Counted from the stretch's first letter, positions 10,766 through 19,182 are shown. The stretch: DNA of 64,000 nucleotides from Bacteroidota bacterium (GCA_016720655.1 JADKKE010000007.1:62001-126000), one strand, 5' to 3'. Notes: generated from the letters alone by a model not told the origin. Numbers and translations: made by a program.

Positions 10766-11710
10766 ATGAAAGTAACTGTTGTAGGTGCCGGCAATGTGGG
10801 AGCTACCTGTGCCGATGTAATAGCGCAAAAAGATTTTGTTCATGAAGTTGTTCTTCTTGATATCAAGGAAGGTACGGCAGAAGGAAAATCCCTGGATATC
10901 TGGCAAACGGCCGCAATCAATTTATATGATACTCGCACAGTCGGATCAACAAACGATTATTCCAAGACAGCCAATTCTGATGTGGTTGTAATTACTTCGG
11001 GTCTGCCACGTAAACCCGGAATGAGTCGCGATGACCTGATCGCTACCAATGCCGGAATTGTTCGTTCTGTGACTGAGAATATTATTAAGCATTCTCCAAA
11101 TACAATAATTATCGTTGTGTCAAATCCTTTGGATGTGATGACCTATTGCGCATTCCTTACTGCGAAGATCGATCCGTCTAAAGTTTTTGGTATGGCTGGA
11201 ATTCTGGACACAGCACGCTATCGTGCTTTCCTCGCTGAAGCACTGGATACTTCACCAAAAGATATTCAGGCAGTACTCATGGGTGGACATGGAGATACGA
11301 TGGTTCCTTTGCCAAGGTATACTACTGTTGCCGGAATCCCGGTTACAGAATTAATCTCCAAAGAGAAATTGGATGCTATCGTTGAGCGAACAAAAAAAGG
11401 TGGTGGTGAATTGGTAAATCTTATGGGAACTTCTGCATGGTATGCTCCCGGAGCTGCAGCTGCACAAATGGTTGAAGCGGTCATCAAGGATCAAAAAAGA
11501 ATTTTTCCATGTTGTGCATGGTTGCAGGGCGAATACGGACTGAAGAATATTTACCTTGGAGTTCCTGTTAAACTTGGAAAAAATGGCATCGAAGAAATAC
11601 TTGAGTTGAAATTGAATGACGATGAAATGAAACTGCTTCAATCGTCAGCAAAATCGGTGAAAGAAGTAATGAATGTGCTGGATAATATGCAACAACCTGC
11701 TGTTAAATAA
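10766..11710 (+). CDS. mdh: Malate dehydrogenase
   Basis: NAD-dependent malate/oxaloacetate interconversion in the TCA cycle, cytoplasmic. The 314-residue product begins MKVTVVGAGNVGATCADVIA, with the GAGNVG Rossmann loop at residues 8-13. It has the substrate loop RKPGMSRDDL with its arginines and the GGHGDTMVPL catalytic histidine segment, which places it in the LDH-like malate dehydrogenase group. Length is normal. A TTG six bases upstream is also in frame, but the ATG at 10766 matches the family N-terminus. It is followed by an intrinsic terminator at 11739, so it is probably monocistronic. Confidence 0.95.
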   Translation: MKVTVVGAGNVGATCADVIAQKDFVHEVVLLDIKEGTAEGKSLDIWQTAAINLYDTRTVGSTNDYSKTANSDVVVITSGLPRKPGMSRDDLIATNAGIVRSVTENIIKHSPNTIIIVVSNPLDVMTYCAFLTAKIDPSKVFGMAGILDTARYRAFLAEALDTSPKDIQAVLMGGHGDTMVPLPRYTTVAGIPVTELISKEKLDAIVERTKKGGGELVNLMGTSAWYAPGAAAAQMVEAVIKDQKRIFPCCAWLQGEYGLKNIYLGVPVKLGKNGIEEILELKLNDDEMKLLQSSAKSVKEVMNVLDNMQQPAVK

Positions 11711-11738
11711 AAATTAAACTGATTCTTAATTCATGTGA

Positions 11739-11773
11739 GAAGACATCCTGATCAAAGGATGTCTTCTTTATTT
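11739..11773 (+). terminator. Intrinsic terminator after mdh
   Basis: A perfect 10-bp stem (11739-11748 with 11757-11766) and an 8-nt loop are followed by TTTATTT. It lies 28 bp after the mdh stop. The right arm includes an ATG in frame with the next gene, which argues that the next gene starts further downstream. Confidence 0.85.
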
Positions 11774-11782
11774 ACACCCGTC

Positions 11783-12229
11783 ATGCTCTCTTCAACCATC
11801 AAAATTCCAATTGATATTCGTAACATAGAGGATGATGGTTTTCATCTTACTATCGTTGCAAGGATCAATGGAAAATCTGTTCAAATGTTGATTGATACCG
11901 GTGCTTCCCGAACTGTTTTTGATAAAAAAAGATCTCTTCGTTTTGTAGGTGAAAGCAATCATGAGCCTCACGATAAATTGTCGACCGGTTTAGGTACCAA
12001 TACAATGAAAACACATATTGCTAATCTCAAAAAAATCAGGATAGGTGACTTACTCATTGAAAATTTCGAAGCTGTTCTACTCGATCTGGAACATGTTAAT
12101 GATTCCTATGAAAAACTTGGACTAACACCAATCGACGGTGTGCTCGGAAGTGACTTGCTGGTAAAACACAAAGCTGTCATAAATTTCGGAAAGAAAGAGT
12201 TGAAGCTAAATGTAAAACCGAAAAATTAA
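11783..12229 (+). CDS. Retropepsin-like aspartic protease domain protein
   Basis: A 148-residue protein with no signal peptide. MLIDTGASRTVFD contains the Asp-Thr-Gly-Ala-Ser active-site motif at residues 38-42, as in retroviral-type (single-domain) aspartic proteases. The later segment IDGVLGSDLL is the usual second hydrophobic-hydrophobic-glycine element of the fold. A single catalytic motif means the active form would be a homodimer. The start was placed at the ATG at 11783 because the in-frame ATG at 11759 lies in the arm of the mdh terminator. The substrate is unknown. The gene converges on the minus-strand locus with 15 bp between stops. Confidence 0.7.
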   Translation: MLSSTIKIPIDIRNIEDDGFHLTIVARINGKSVQMLIDTGASRTVFDKKRSLRFVGESNHEPHDKLSTGLGTNTMKTHIANLKKIRIGDLLIENFEAVLLDLEHVNDSYEKLGLTPIDGVLGSDLLVKHKAVINFGKKELKLNVKPKN

Positions 12230-12244
12230 TTTTCTTAAAACCTT

Positions 12245-12646
12245 TTAAATAAATTTTTTTTCGAGCCCCGGTAAAACTTTGCAGGTATTCAACTTTCCAA
12301 AAAATCGATAGCGGTTGCGGGCAATAATTTTGTACAACATGTCCGTAAATTGAATGGGGAAAATTCTTAGCAGCATTTCCAACCAACGTAAGCCGGGCAT
12401 TGCACCAAATATTTTTCTAACAGCTTTGGATCGGACAAAGTATCCTTCTTCAGTAAGCAGAATAACACTTTCTTCTTTCTGAATCGGTATTGAATTTTCT
12501 AGGGTAATTTTTTTTCCTTTTTCACTCTGAAGACCACAGAATCGAAACACATCATTGGTGTCATACCGATAAATCAATCGTACGATCCAGCTGCACATGA
12601 CGCATTCATCATCAAGCAAAATTACCGGATGAGAAAGCGGTGGCAT
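12245..12646 (-). CDS. DCC-family (DUF393) thiol-disulfide oxidoreductase-like protein
   Basis: 133 residues. The N-terminus VILLDDECVMCSW carries the family's D-x-x-C-x-x-C motif (Cys15, Cys18), with Asp13 where the usual form has Gly. The C-terminal part ends with the typical RYRFFGK...C...LPG pattern. DUF393/DCC proteins are predicted thioredoxin-fold proteins, and their biochemical role is largely unknown. The ATG overlaps the stop of the upstream gene by one base (TAATG), so translation is probably coupled. It is the last gene of the locus that starts at 18354. Confidence 0.8.
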   Translation of the reverse strand: MPPLSHPVILLDDECVMCSWIVRLIYRYDTNDVFRFCGLQSEKGKKITLENSIPIQKEESVILLTEEGYFVRSKAVRKIFGAMPGLRWLEMLLRIFPIQFTDMLYKIIARNRYRFFGKLNTCKVLPGLEKKFI

Positions 12647-14142
12647 TATTTCCTGTAGGAAACAAAATAAGGGAAACTCAAAAGTTCATTTCTGTATTCA
12701 AAAGAACTGCCGTCAGATAATTTTTTCTGATACAACTCAAGCGTCGACATATCAATAACGGTCAGGTATCCATTCCGCCCGCCACAGGTGGAAACGTGAT
12801 GGGGTGCAGGTCCGCTGTTGTCGTAATTCAAATTGGCAACATAGACACAGTCGTGATCATCATCCACTGCAATTCCATGTGGTTGATAACCCGTATAAAT
12901 TTTCTTGATTACCTGATTGGTAAGATAATTTATCACGTATACTGATCCTTTTTTTCGTGTTCCCATTGTGGAATCTTCTGTGCAGCTTACAAATAAATAG
13001 GGTCTTGTTTCCGACAAAGAAAATTCCTGTGGTTTATTTCCTACCGGAATTACTGCAATTAATGTGTCGTCACTACTGCTTCTTTCCCGTTCCATAACAC
13101 GTACTTCATTCGATTTCTGACAGCTTACATAATAGAAATGTTCATCGGGTGACAATATCATTTCGTGTGCATCATACTTTGATGCCGTGGAAGTATTCTC
13201 TCCGGTACCCAAAGCTATTTTATCCACATCGTAAAAGGGTCCATCAATTTCAACTTTAGTGATGAAATTTCCTGTCTGGCTGGTGATGTATGCATATTCA
13301 CCATCACTCGTTGTAAAGCCACCGTGAGGAAAGTCGATAGACAGTGATGTCTCTACGGCCATGTTTTCAAGATCTACAACTTTTGTAATTCCGGCTATTG
13401 TTGCATTCACAAATCCTTTCTTGGAATCCGGAGAAAAAATAATTGTATTCCAGTCACCCGTACCGATTTCAAGTGCTCCGACATAAGAATCATCAGATGT
13501 CCTGAATTTTTGCAATACATGTCCGGAGTAAAAAACAACATACCAATATTCACCATCCGGTGATACTCTGACTAGGTGAGGCGCTTCGATTGTTGGATCC
13601 ACACCAACCGGAATGTAGCGCATAATGACCTTTGACTGTGCATCAAAGACTGCAACCTGATCACAGCCTTGCATGCACACATAAAACTTTTTGCGATTCG
13701 GATCATCGGAGAATTTCACAAAATCATTTTCATTGCGGGCGCCATTGTGAACCCAGGAATAAAGGATCTGAAATTCTTCATTTGTAAGGGGTGTTTCTCC
13801 TTGTGGCATAGTTGGCAATAGAGCCGGCCCACGTGTTGAATCAGTATTGATAAAATACAGCATGTAACTGTAGTCTGTACTAAATGGGATAACACTGCTT
13901 CCATTGCGCCCGCCTTCGAACATCAGATCCCAAGTGGAAAAATCCAGACCACCGGCATTCGCCCGACTCAGGGAATTGTGACAACCTGCAGTTGCACATT
14001 TATTCACAATGATTTTCCCTACTTCTGTAGGATAGCCTGAACCTTCTAATGGATCTACCTGTTTGTCGTAGGTACATGATCCAAAAAGAAAAAGGAGAAT
14101 AATTAACCCAGAGTAAAAATTCTTCATAATTTGTTTGATCAT
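12646..14142 (-). CDS. Lipoprotein with cytochrome c-like domain and YVTN beta-propeller
   Basis: 498 residues. A lipobox (LFGSC, Cys23) predicts outer-membrane or periplasmic anchoring. Residues about 40-130 resemble a c-type cytochrome: a heme-type motif C-A-T-A-G-C-H (Cys49, Cys54, His55) and, downstream, LLPTMPQGETPL with Met112 as a plausible distal ligand, then a WVHNGA-type closing helix. The spacing is CX4CH rather than CX2CH. Residues about 145-490 are repeated beta-propeller blades of the YVTN/YncE type (for example VSPDGEYWYVVF, LSPDEHFYYVSC, VAVDDDHDCVYVAN-like segments). The start overlaps the stop of the preceding gene by one base. Redox or metal-handling function is inferred from domains and context; covalent heme attachment is not shown. 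Confidence 0.75.
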   Translation of the reverse strand: MIKQIMKNFYSGLIILLFLFGSCTYDKQVDPLEGSGYPTEVGKIIVNKCATAGCHNSLSRANAGGLDFSTWDLMFEGGRNGSSVIPFSTDYSYMLYFINTDSTRGPALLPTMPQGETPLTNEEFQILYSWVHNGARNENDFVKFSDDPNRKKFYVCMQGCDQVAVFDAQSKVIMRYIPVGVDPTIEAPHLVRVSPDGEYWYVVFYSGHVLQKFRTSDDSYVGALEIGTGDWNTIIFSPDSKKGFVNATIAGITKVVDLENMAVETSLSIDFPHGGFTTSDGEYAYITSQTGNFITKVEIDGPFYDVDKIALGTGENTSTASKYDAHEMILSPDEHFYYVSCQKSNEVRVMERERSSSDDTLIAVIPVGNKPQEFSLSETRPYLFVSCTEDSTMGTRKKGSVYVINYLTNQVIKKIYTGYQPHGIAVDDDHDCVYVANLNYDNSGPAPHHVSTCGGRNGYLTVIDMSTLELYQKKLSDGSSFEYRNELLSFPYFVSYRK

Positions 14143-14564
14143 TATTCACTCACCGGCAAGTCAATGCTGGCTGTTTGATTCACCAGAGTTGAGGAATTCA
14201 ATTGTACTGCAGATTGACCACGTACCCATGCTCCAAAATAGTAATCGTTACCAGTAGCATAGATATAATAATTCCCCGGATATAATTGTGTAAATTCAGC
14301 ATTCCCATCGCTATCAGCCTGAACCGTATATTCATAAATTGTTGAATCACGGCCTGGAAACTCTGTAGCATTCTTTTTTAAATAAAGGTGTACGTACGGT
14401 ACACCCCAACTATGATGGAAACTATGCACTTTTAAGGTAATATTTCCTTGAACGACGGATGAACCATCTTTGTTCAAAATGTCATTCTTTTTACAGCCAA
14501 TAGTAAAAAAGGCAAGAATTAACCCAAAAACAAGGATTTTTGCCAATTTCATCATTTGCATCAT
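14142..14564 (-). CDS. Small lipoprotein with HH motif and carboxypeptidase-regulatory-like fold (copy 2)
   Basis: 140 residues with a lipoprotein signal (FFTIGCKKN, Cys24). The mature part, about 105 residues, resembles a single small beta-sandwich domain: a histidine cluster (KVHSFHHSWGVPYVH, His47, 50, 51, 59), then TVQADSDGNAEFTQLYPGNYYIYATG, a pattern of carboxypeptidase-regulatory-like domains. It ends DLPVSE. It is a paralogue of the neighbouring 14654-15067 gene. Translation could start at any of four nearby Met codons; MKLAKIL at 14552 gives a cleaner signal peptide. Metal binding through the histidines is inference. Confidence 0.65.
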   Translation of the reverse strand: MMQMMKLAKILVFGLILAFFTIGCKKNDILNKDGSSVVQGNITLKVHSFHHSWGVPYVHLYLKKNATEFPGRDSTIYEYTVQADSDGNAEFTQLYPGNYYIYATGNDYYFGAWVRGQSAVQLNSSTLVNQTASIDLPVSE

Positions 14565-14653
14565 TAAATATAAGTTTTGATTCTATAGAAGGTGTGAAGT
14601 TTTTAAAAACTGAAAGAAGTACAGGCAAATAGTACTTCTTTCAGTTGACAACC

Positions 14654-15067
14654 TTATTCAGTCACTGAGATGTCTACCTGGATTTCTCCTTCGTTCTGTT
14701 CTGTGGAAAATTTGTTTCCTCCACGGACTACAAACGGGCCTGCTGTATCCAAGCCCGCTGCATACAAATAATAATCTCCACAACGTAAACCGCTGATGTG
14801 AACATGATCTTCACCCTCTTCACCGATAAACCGTGCATCATAACCGGCGGGCGCTCCTGACCAATCTTGTGTGTTAAATTTTACCCAAACAGTATCCGGA
14901 CTTGCACTGTCGTTCGGAATAACAACTCCGTGGTGTTTTAATTTTGCAACCAGTGTCAAAGAACCACCTGTTCCTGCATCACAATTGTCTGTTTTTTTAC
15001 AGGAACTTGTCACGAAAATAAACGATATTACAATGGCAACAATTGCCATACTTGAATTTTTTCTCAT
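14654..15067 (-). CDS. Small lipoprotein with HH motif (copy 1)
   Basis: 137 residues with a clear lipoprotein signal (FVTSSCKKT, Cys23). The mature domain has LVAKLKHHGVVIPNDSASP (His45-His46), an acidic/His segment EEGEDHVHISGLRCGDYYLYA and the ending DISVTE. The order of elements, the GDYYLYA/GNYYIYA block and the closing motif match the next gene, so the two are tandem paralogues that have diverged. No enzyme motif is visible. Periplasmic metal binding or delivery for the receptor is a context-based guess. Confidence 0.65.
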   Translation of the reverse strand: MRKNSSMAIVAIVISFIFVTSSCKKTDNCDAGTGGSLTLVAKLKHHGVVIPNDSASPDTVWVKFNTQDWSGAPAGYDARFIGEEGEDHVHISGLRCGDYYLYAAGLDTAGPFVVRGGNKFSTEQNEGEIQVDISVTE

Positions 15068-15095
15068 TGGATTTTTTTAAAGTTAATGAATAAGT

Positions 15096-15479
15096 TCAGC
15101 ACATGTATCCTGCTTTTATTTTTGGTGGCTGAAATACATTTCCTGGGTGACCATCCGCAAATTCAGGTTTTAAATCCGGACTGTTTGTTATGCTGTATAC
15201 TGCTGTCAGGACTTTAAAACGGGTGGGATCATTGTAAAAATGATCGAATTTTTCTTTTAGCAAATTACCATGTTGATTCTCTCTTTGATCTTCCTTGTTT
15301 AATTCATTTTTAAGAAAACAGGAGCCATGACAATGAAGAGAAGGCTTGTCTTTATTGATGCATACAGTTTCCGAAATTCTCTCTTGATCGAAAATATATC
15401 CTGCATAAATAAACGTTTTGCTGCCAATCTGAAGCACTAACGCCGTACAAATCAGATATGAAAATACCTTTCTGAACAT
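15096..15479 (-). CDS. Small membrane-anchored or exported Cys/His protein
   Basis: 127 residues from the ATG at 15479. An upstream in-frame ATG at 15512 is less likely because it would bury the hydrophobic start. Residues 5-30 form a signal/anchor segment. Then comes VCINKDKPSLHCHGSCFLKNEL, with Cys40, His49, Cys50, His51 and Cys54, a compact potential metal site. I know this C-x-G-x-C-x-L-K pattern from small proteins encoded beside TonB receptors in Bacteroidota, but no function is established to my knowledge. It sits 97 bp before the receptor stop in transcription order, that is, immediately downstream of the receptor. Confidence 0.6.
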   Translation of the reverse strand: MFRKVFSYLICTALVLQIGSKTFIYAGYIFDQERISETVCINKDKPSLHCHGSCFLKNELNKEDQRENQHGNLLKEKFDHFYNDPTRFKVLTAVYSITNSPDLKPEFADGHPGNVFQPPKIKAGYMC

Positions 15480-15576
15480 CACTGTGAATGTATGGATTTC
15501 AAACGCATTCAACGTATTCGAATTGTCATTAGTTTTTCACTTTTGATTGTCAGCTAAATTTAAACATTTTCATGCC

Positions 15577-17868
15577 TTACCTGAGACCAAATGGCAACCG
15601 AATTCCAAAACCGATATTCCGACCCATGCCGGATACGTCAATTTCTTTTAATCGGCTCAGGTGGTCGAAATATTTCTTATTTGCGAGATTGTTCGCATTT
15701 ACAAATACTGTAATTTCTTGCTGTCCGGTCCTTAATACCGCTCCTACACCTGTGTTCAATAATGCATAGGCTTTGGTGCTGGTTTCGAAAATATCAATTC
15801 GATCCTGAGAAGAACTATGCTCTATTTCCAGTTTTACAAATGCTTCCTTCAGTTTGCTGCTCTTCTTCAGTTTTAATTCGTACTTAAGTTCACTTACAAT
15901 CCTCATCGGAGGAATGAAAGGAAGTGGTTTGTCCAGATCATCATTGTTTCCTTCTACATAGGCAATTGAACTCTCAAAATGAAGTCGGCTGAAAGGGTGA
16001 ATATCCAGACTAAATTCTCCTCCTTTTAATGTGGATTCTCCCTGCACATAATGGTATACAGGATATGTATTGCCATTCAGGTTTGTTTCTTCAAGATTGG
16101 AATTGCGGTAATAAATGAAGTTATTTATTTGGTTGTAAAACAGATCAAGTGACAAACTCATCATTTTGTAATCCGCAGAAAGTCCTGCATCAAATTGCAA
16201 ACTTGTTTCCGGATGCAATTGCAGATTACCTACTTCATACCGAAAGGTTCCTTCATGGACACCATTCGCAGAAAGTTCGGAGATGTTGGGTGATCTGAAT
16301 CCCCGTCCAATATTGGCCTTCAAATTATAAACATCATTGAGATGAAATGTACAACCTGCAGAGCCGGATAGAGCTGAAAAGTTTAGATGAAAAGGTGAAA
16401 AAAGTTGAGTGTTGTCGACTAGAAGTTCTGCCCCGTCGATATGACGGCTATCATACCGAAATCCTATATTCAGTGTGGTTCGCTTTGTTGATTTTTTAAG
16501 CGTAGCAAAAAAACCACCATCGTATAATTTGTATGCCGGAATCAGATATTCACTTCCTTTGTTTTGATTTTCCTGAACCATTCCCGACACACCGATAGCA
16601 GTTTCGATTCCTTTGGCTTCAGGGAAATAAAATTTTGCGTCATAGGTAAGTGTTTTCAACCTGAACCAGAGTCCGGGATCTGTTTCAGAGTTTTCGAATT
16701 CCTGCCTGTCATTTTGTTGCACACCCAGATTGATTCGCAATTGGTTTTTGCCAAGAATCAGATTGTTGACGGTAGTAATTTTAGTATGCCTTAAATTTTG
16801 ATGAGGCAAGGCGAGTGACCGTGAATTCAATTCAGCTTCTGTAGCAATTTGACCATTGCTGTCTAAGAATTTTCCGCTTAGCGAATCTCGATCGCCTTCA
16901 GTTAATCCAATATTACTTGTCCATCTGCTCACATGCAAATGCGAATATCCCCAGGGTTTATTGAGCCCAATCATGACTTCTCCATTCGCCTCATTAAATG
17001 CCGAATTGTAGACAGTTTCAACAGGAGTTCGGAAAGCTGCGGAGTTTTTATATGTTCCTCTTCCTCTCCATATAAATCCATCCTGGTTTCCTTCAAACAT
17101 AAGTGAATTCGAACTCAACCGATTGTTTGTTGAATATTGTGCATCCAATTCTCCTCTGATTTTTCCTTGTGGCGCAGGTATTGGCTCGAGGATATTGATC
17201 ACTCCACCCAATGCATCGGATCCGTACAATAAACTGGAAGGACCTTTTAGTATTTCTATTTTGTCAGCTGAGAATTGATCCACTTCGATCCCGTGTTCAT
17301 CTCCCCATTGCTGCCCTTCCTGCCGCACACCTTCGTTTACAACTACCACACGATTGTAACTGAGTCCACGGATTACCGGTTTGGAAATTCCATTTCCTGT
17401 ACTCACTGCAGAAACACCGGGAGTTTGTGCAAGTGCTTTGATCAGGTTGTCGGAGGATGACAATGCAATCTGAAGTTTGTCGATCTGAGAAACCGGAACA
17501 CTTGTACGTTTATTATCAGTTACAAATGCACTCCCGGTTACAACCACTTCATTTTTTTCAATTGCAGATACCCTCAACTCAAAATCCAGGTTGGAAGTGA
17601 GGGCCAGATCCACTTGTTTGGATTCGGCAGCATATCCAAGCAGTTTCACTTGAATTACAAATTTACCTTTCGGCAATCCTTTTAACTGGTAGTGTCCATT
17701 CAAGTCTGTTATGGCGCCTGTTTTTAAATCCGGGATATATAATGTTGCTCCAGGCAAAAGTTCTTTGGTTTGGATATCTTTAACTGTACCCTGAAGTTCC
17801 TGAGCGAAGATTGAATTGTTTATCAGGCTTAAGGGGATAAGAATATGGAGAATGAATTGTAGTTTCAT
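15577..17868 (-). CDS. TonB-dependent outer-membrane receptor
   Basis: 763 residues from the ATG at 17868, which gives a clean signal peptide (MKLQFILHILIPLSLINNSIFA). An upstream in-frame ATG at 17913 adds 15 basic residues. Residues about 24-105 are a carboxypeptidase-regulatory-like domain (LQGTVKDIQTKELLPGATLY). The plug follows at about 110-240, with NGISKPVIRGL, QWGDEHGIEVDQF and IEILKGPSSLLYGSDALGGVINI. The rest is a 22-strand-type barrel. QWGDEHG-type plugs occur in siderophore- and metal-type receptors rather than polysaccharide SusC proteins. It is flanked by small Cys/His-rich genes, which suggests a metal or metal complex as substrate; which one cannot be told from sequence. Confidence 0.9.
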   Translation of the reverse strand: MKLQFILHILIPLSLINNSIFAQELQGTVKDIQTKELLPGATLYIPDLKTGAITDLNGHYQLKGLPKGKFVIQVKLLGYAAESKQVDLALTSNLDFELRVSAIEKNEVVVTGSAFVTDNKRTSVPVSQIDKLQIALSSSDNLIKALAQTPGVSAVSTGNGISKPVIRGLSYNRVVVVNEGVRQEGQQWGDEHGIEVDQFSADKIEILKGPSSLLYGSDALGGVINILEPIPAPQGKIRGELDAQYSTNNRLSSNSLMFEGNQDGFIWRGRGTYKNSAAFRTPVETVYNSAFNEANGEVMIGLNKPWGYSHLHVSRWTSNIGLTEGDRDSLSGKFLDSNGQIATEAELNSRSLALPHQNLRHTKITTVNNLILGKNQLRINLGVQQNDRQEFENSETDPGLWFRLKTLTYDAKFYFPEAKGIETAIGVSGMVQENQNKGSEYLIPAYKLYDGGFFATLKKSTKRTTLNIGFRYDSRHIDGAELLVDNTQLFSPFHLNFSALSGSAGCTFHLNDVYNLKANIGRGFRSPNISELSANGVHEGTFRYEVGNLQLHPETSLQFDAGLSADYKMMSLSLDLFYNQINNFIYYRNSNLEETNLNGNTYPVYHYVQGESTLKGGEFSLDIHPFSRLHFESSIAYVEGNNDDLDKPLPFIPPMRIVSELKYELKLKKSSKLKEAFVKLEIEHSSSQDRIDIFETSTKAYALLNTGVGAVLRTGQQEITVFVNANNLANKKYFDHLSRLKEIDVSGMGRNIGFGIRLPFGLR

Positions 17869-18024
17869 GGAAATAGGTTTTGTTTTTTTGATTTTTTGTT
17901 TCCGCGAATTCATGCTTTCTTATGTTTCGACAAATGATGAAACAAAGAATGAAGGAATGAGGCCCGACTTTGGAGCGTAACCGGAATCCGTGTTGGAAAA
18001 CAAGGAAGTTGAATGAATAAAAAA

Positions 18025-18354
18025 TCAGGAAACGAATACGGGCGGACCGCGAAGAAAATGCAATCCTTTGTACACACAAAAATTATCCGAAACTTTGTAA
18101 ACAGGTGCAATGTTCTCAAGAACATTCAAGTGAAAATGAAATACAACTGCAGAGCAATAAAGTGGAGGAGAGGAAAGCTGTAAAATATCGCAATGCCTGT
18201 GTTCGGGACCAATTTCTGGTCCATCGCCAGGAGAGCAAATTACATCACAAGTTTCTTCCTGATGAAAAAATTCGTGAATCAATTCTTTAGGCAGGAGGAT
18301 ATTCCCAAGAAGAAATAATAGAAAGATGGATAAATATTTCCTACCCTTTTTCAT
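18025..18354 (-). CDS. Small His/Cys-rich exported protein upstream of TonB receptor
   Basis: 109 residues from the ATG at 18354. A hydrophobic N-terminal segment (residues 8-22) is followed by LIHEFFHQEETCDVIC and EHRHCDILQL: His27, His31, Cys36, Cys40, His52, His54, Cys55. The pattern resembles the short His-rich proteins found before TonB receptors in several phyla, some of which are linked to copper. The promoter directly upstream (18362-18390) makes this the first gene of the locus and implies a very short or absent leader. Function is unknown. Confidence 0.65.
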   Translation of the reverse strand: MKKGRKYLSIFLLFLLGNILLPKELIHEFFHQEETCDVICSPGDGPEIGPEHRHCDILQLSSPPLYCSAVVFHFHLNVLENIAPVYKVSDNFCVYKGLHFLRGPPVFVS

Positions 18355-18361
18355 TGTTTTA

Positions 18362-18390
18362 CAAAGGTATGAAATTGAATCTTTATCCAA
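18362..18390 (-). promoter_or_regulatory. Bacteroidota-type promoter of the TonB receptor locus
   Basis: On the minus strand TTG (18390-18388), an 18-nt spacer and TACCTTTG (18369-18362) match the TTG-N17-23-TAnnTTTG consensus. Only 7 nt separate the -7 element from the ATG at 18354, so the transcript would be leaderless or nearly so. It also rules against the longer reading frame starting at 18390. Confidence 0.6.
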
Positions 18391-18500
18391 AACACTATGG
18401 GTATTCTCCTTACATTAAGGTACCTTGCCAATCGGAAAAAGTGTACAATGATCCTGTTTTCTGATCATTTCTGAAGTATTCAATAAAAAGGAGGAGAATT

Positions 18501-19094
18501 ATGTTGCGTTATTTTATGATTTATAAGCCTTATGGCATGTTGAGTCAGTTTTCGCGAGAAGGTGACAAAAAAGTATTAGCAGATCTGGATTTTGTATTTC
18601 CAAAAGACGTTTATCCCATCGGCAGACTCGATGCTGATAGTGAAGGAATGTTGTTGCTTACCAATGATAAATCGGTGAATGAAAAACTCCTGCACCCATC
18701 TAAAAAACACGAAAGAAAATACATTGTTCAGGTAGAAGGCGAGATATCCGATGAAGCGTGTACGCTGCTCCGGGCCGGAGTAGAAATATCAGTCGATGGA
18801 AAAAAGTATAAAACATTACCTGCAAATCAGGCAAATCGTATCGATCTTCCCTTATATCTTCCGGAAAGGAACCCTCCTGTACGATTTAGAAAATCGATTC
18901 CTACTTCCTGGCTTCAACTCCAACTGATCGAAGGTAAAAACCGACAGGTGAGAAAGATGACTGCTGCTGTCGGGTATCCTACTTTAAGGTTGGTTCGAAT
19001 TGTCATGGAAACGTTAGAGTTGGATTTTTTTGAGCCGGGTGAAATCAAGGAACTTGACAGGTCATTTTTTTACTCAAAATTGAAATTATCCTGA
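18501..19094 (+). CDS. rluE: 23S rRNA pseudouridine synthase RluE-type
   Basis: 197 residues and no S4 domain, as in RluE. GRLDADSEGMLLLTND contains the catalytic aspartate of the RsuA/RluB/E/F family. The block RNPPVRFRKSIPTSWLQLQL followed by EGKNRQVRKMTAAVGYPTLRLVR is nearly the RluE signature. RluE modifies U2457 (E. coli numbering) in 23S rRNA. The ATG is preceded by a strong GGAGGAG Shine-Dalgarno sequence, which is not usual in this phylum. It is a single gene, divergent from the receptor locus. Confidence 0.88.
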   Translation: MLRYFMIYKPYGMLSQFSREGDKKVLADLDFVFPKDVYPIGRLDADSEGMLLLTNDKSVNEKLLHPSKKHERKYIVQVEGEISDEACTLLRAGVEISVDGKKYKTLPANQANRIDLPLYLPERNPPVRFRKSIPTSWLQLQLIEGKNRQVRKMTAAVGYPTLRLVRIVMETLELDFFEPGEIKELDRSFFYSKLKLS

Positions 19095-19174
19095 GTAAAC
19101 AATGAAGAATCCTGAACTTTGAAAACGGAATTCAAATTCTATAATGGCTTCATAATCCTTAACTAAAAATATGT

Positions 19175-19182
19175 TAAATTTG
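19175..19182 (+). promoter_or_regulatory. Candidate -7 promoter element of the M43 protease gene
   Basis: TAAATTTG matches TAnnTTTG exactly and lies 33 bp before the ATG at 19215. No good -33 TTG is seen at the right distance, so support is partial. Confidence 0.4.

Noticed and set aside
10594..10845. 83-codon frame before mdh
   Set aside because: It overlaps mdh in another frame and has no recognisable domain or signal.
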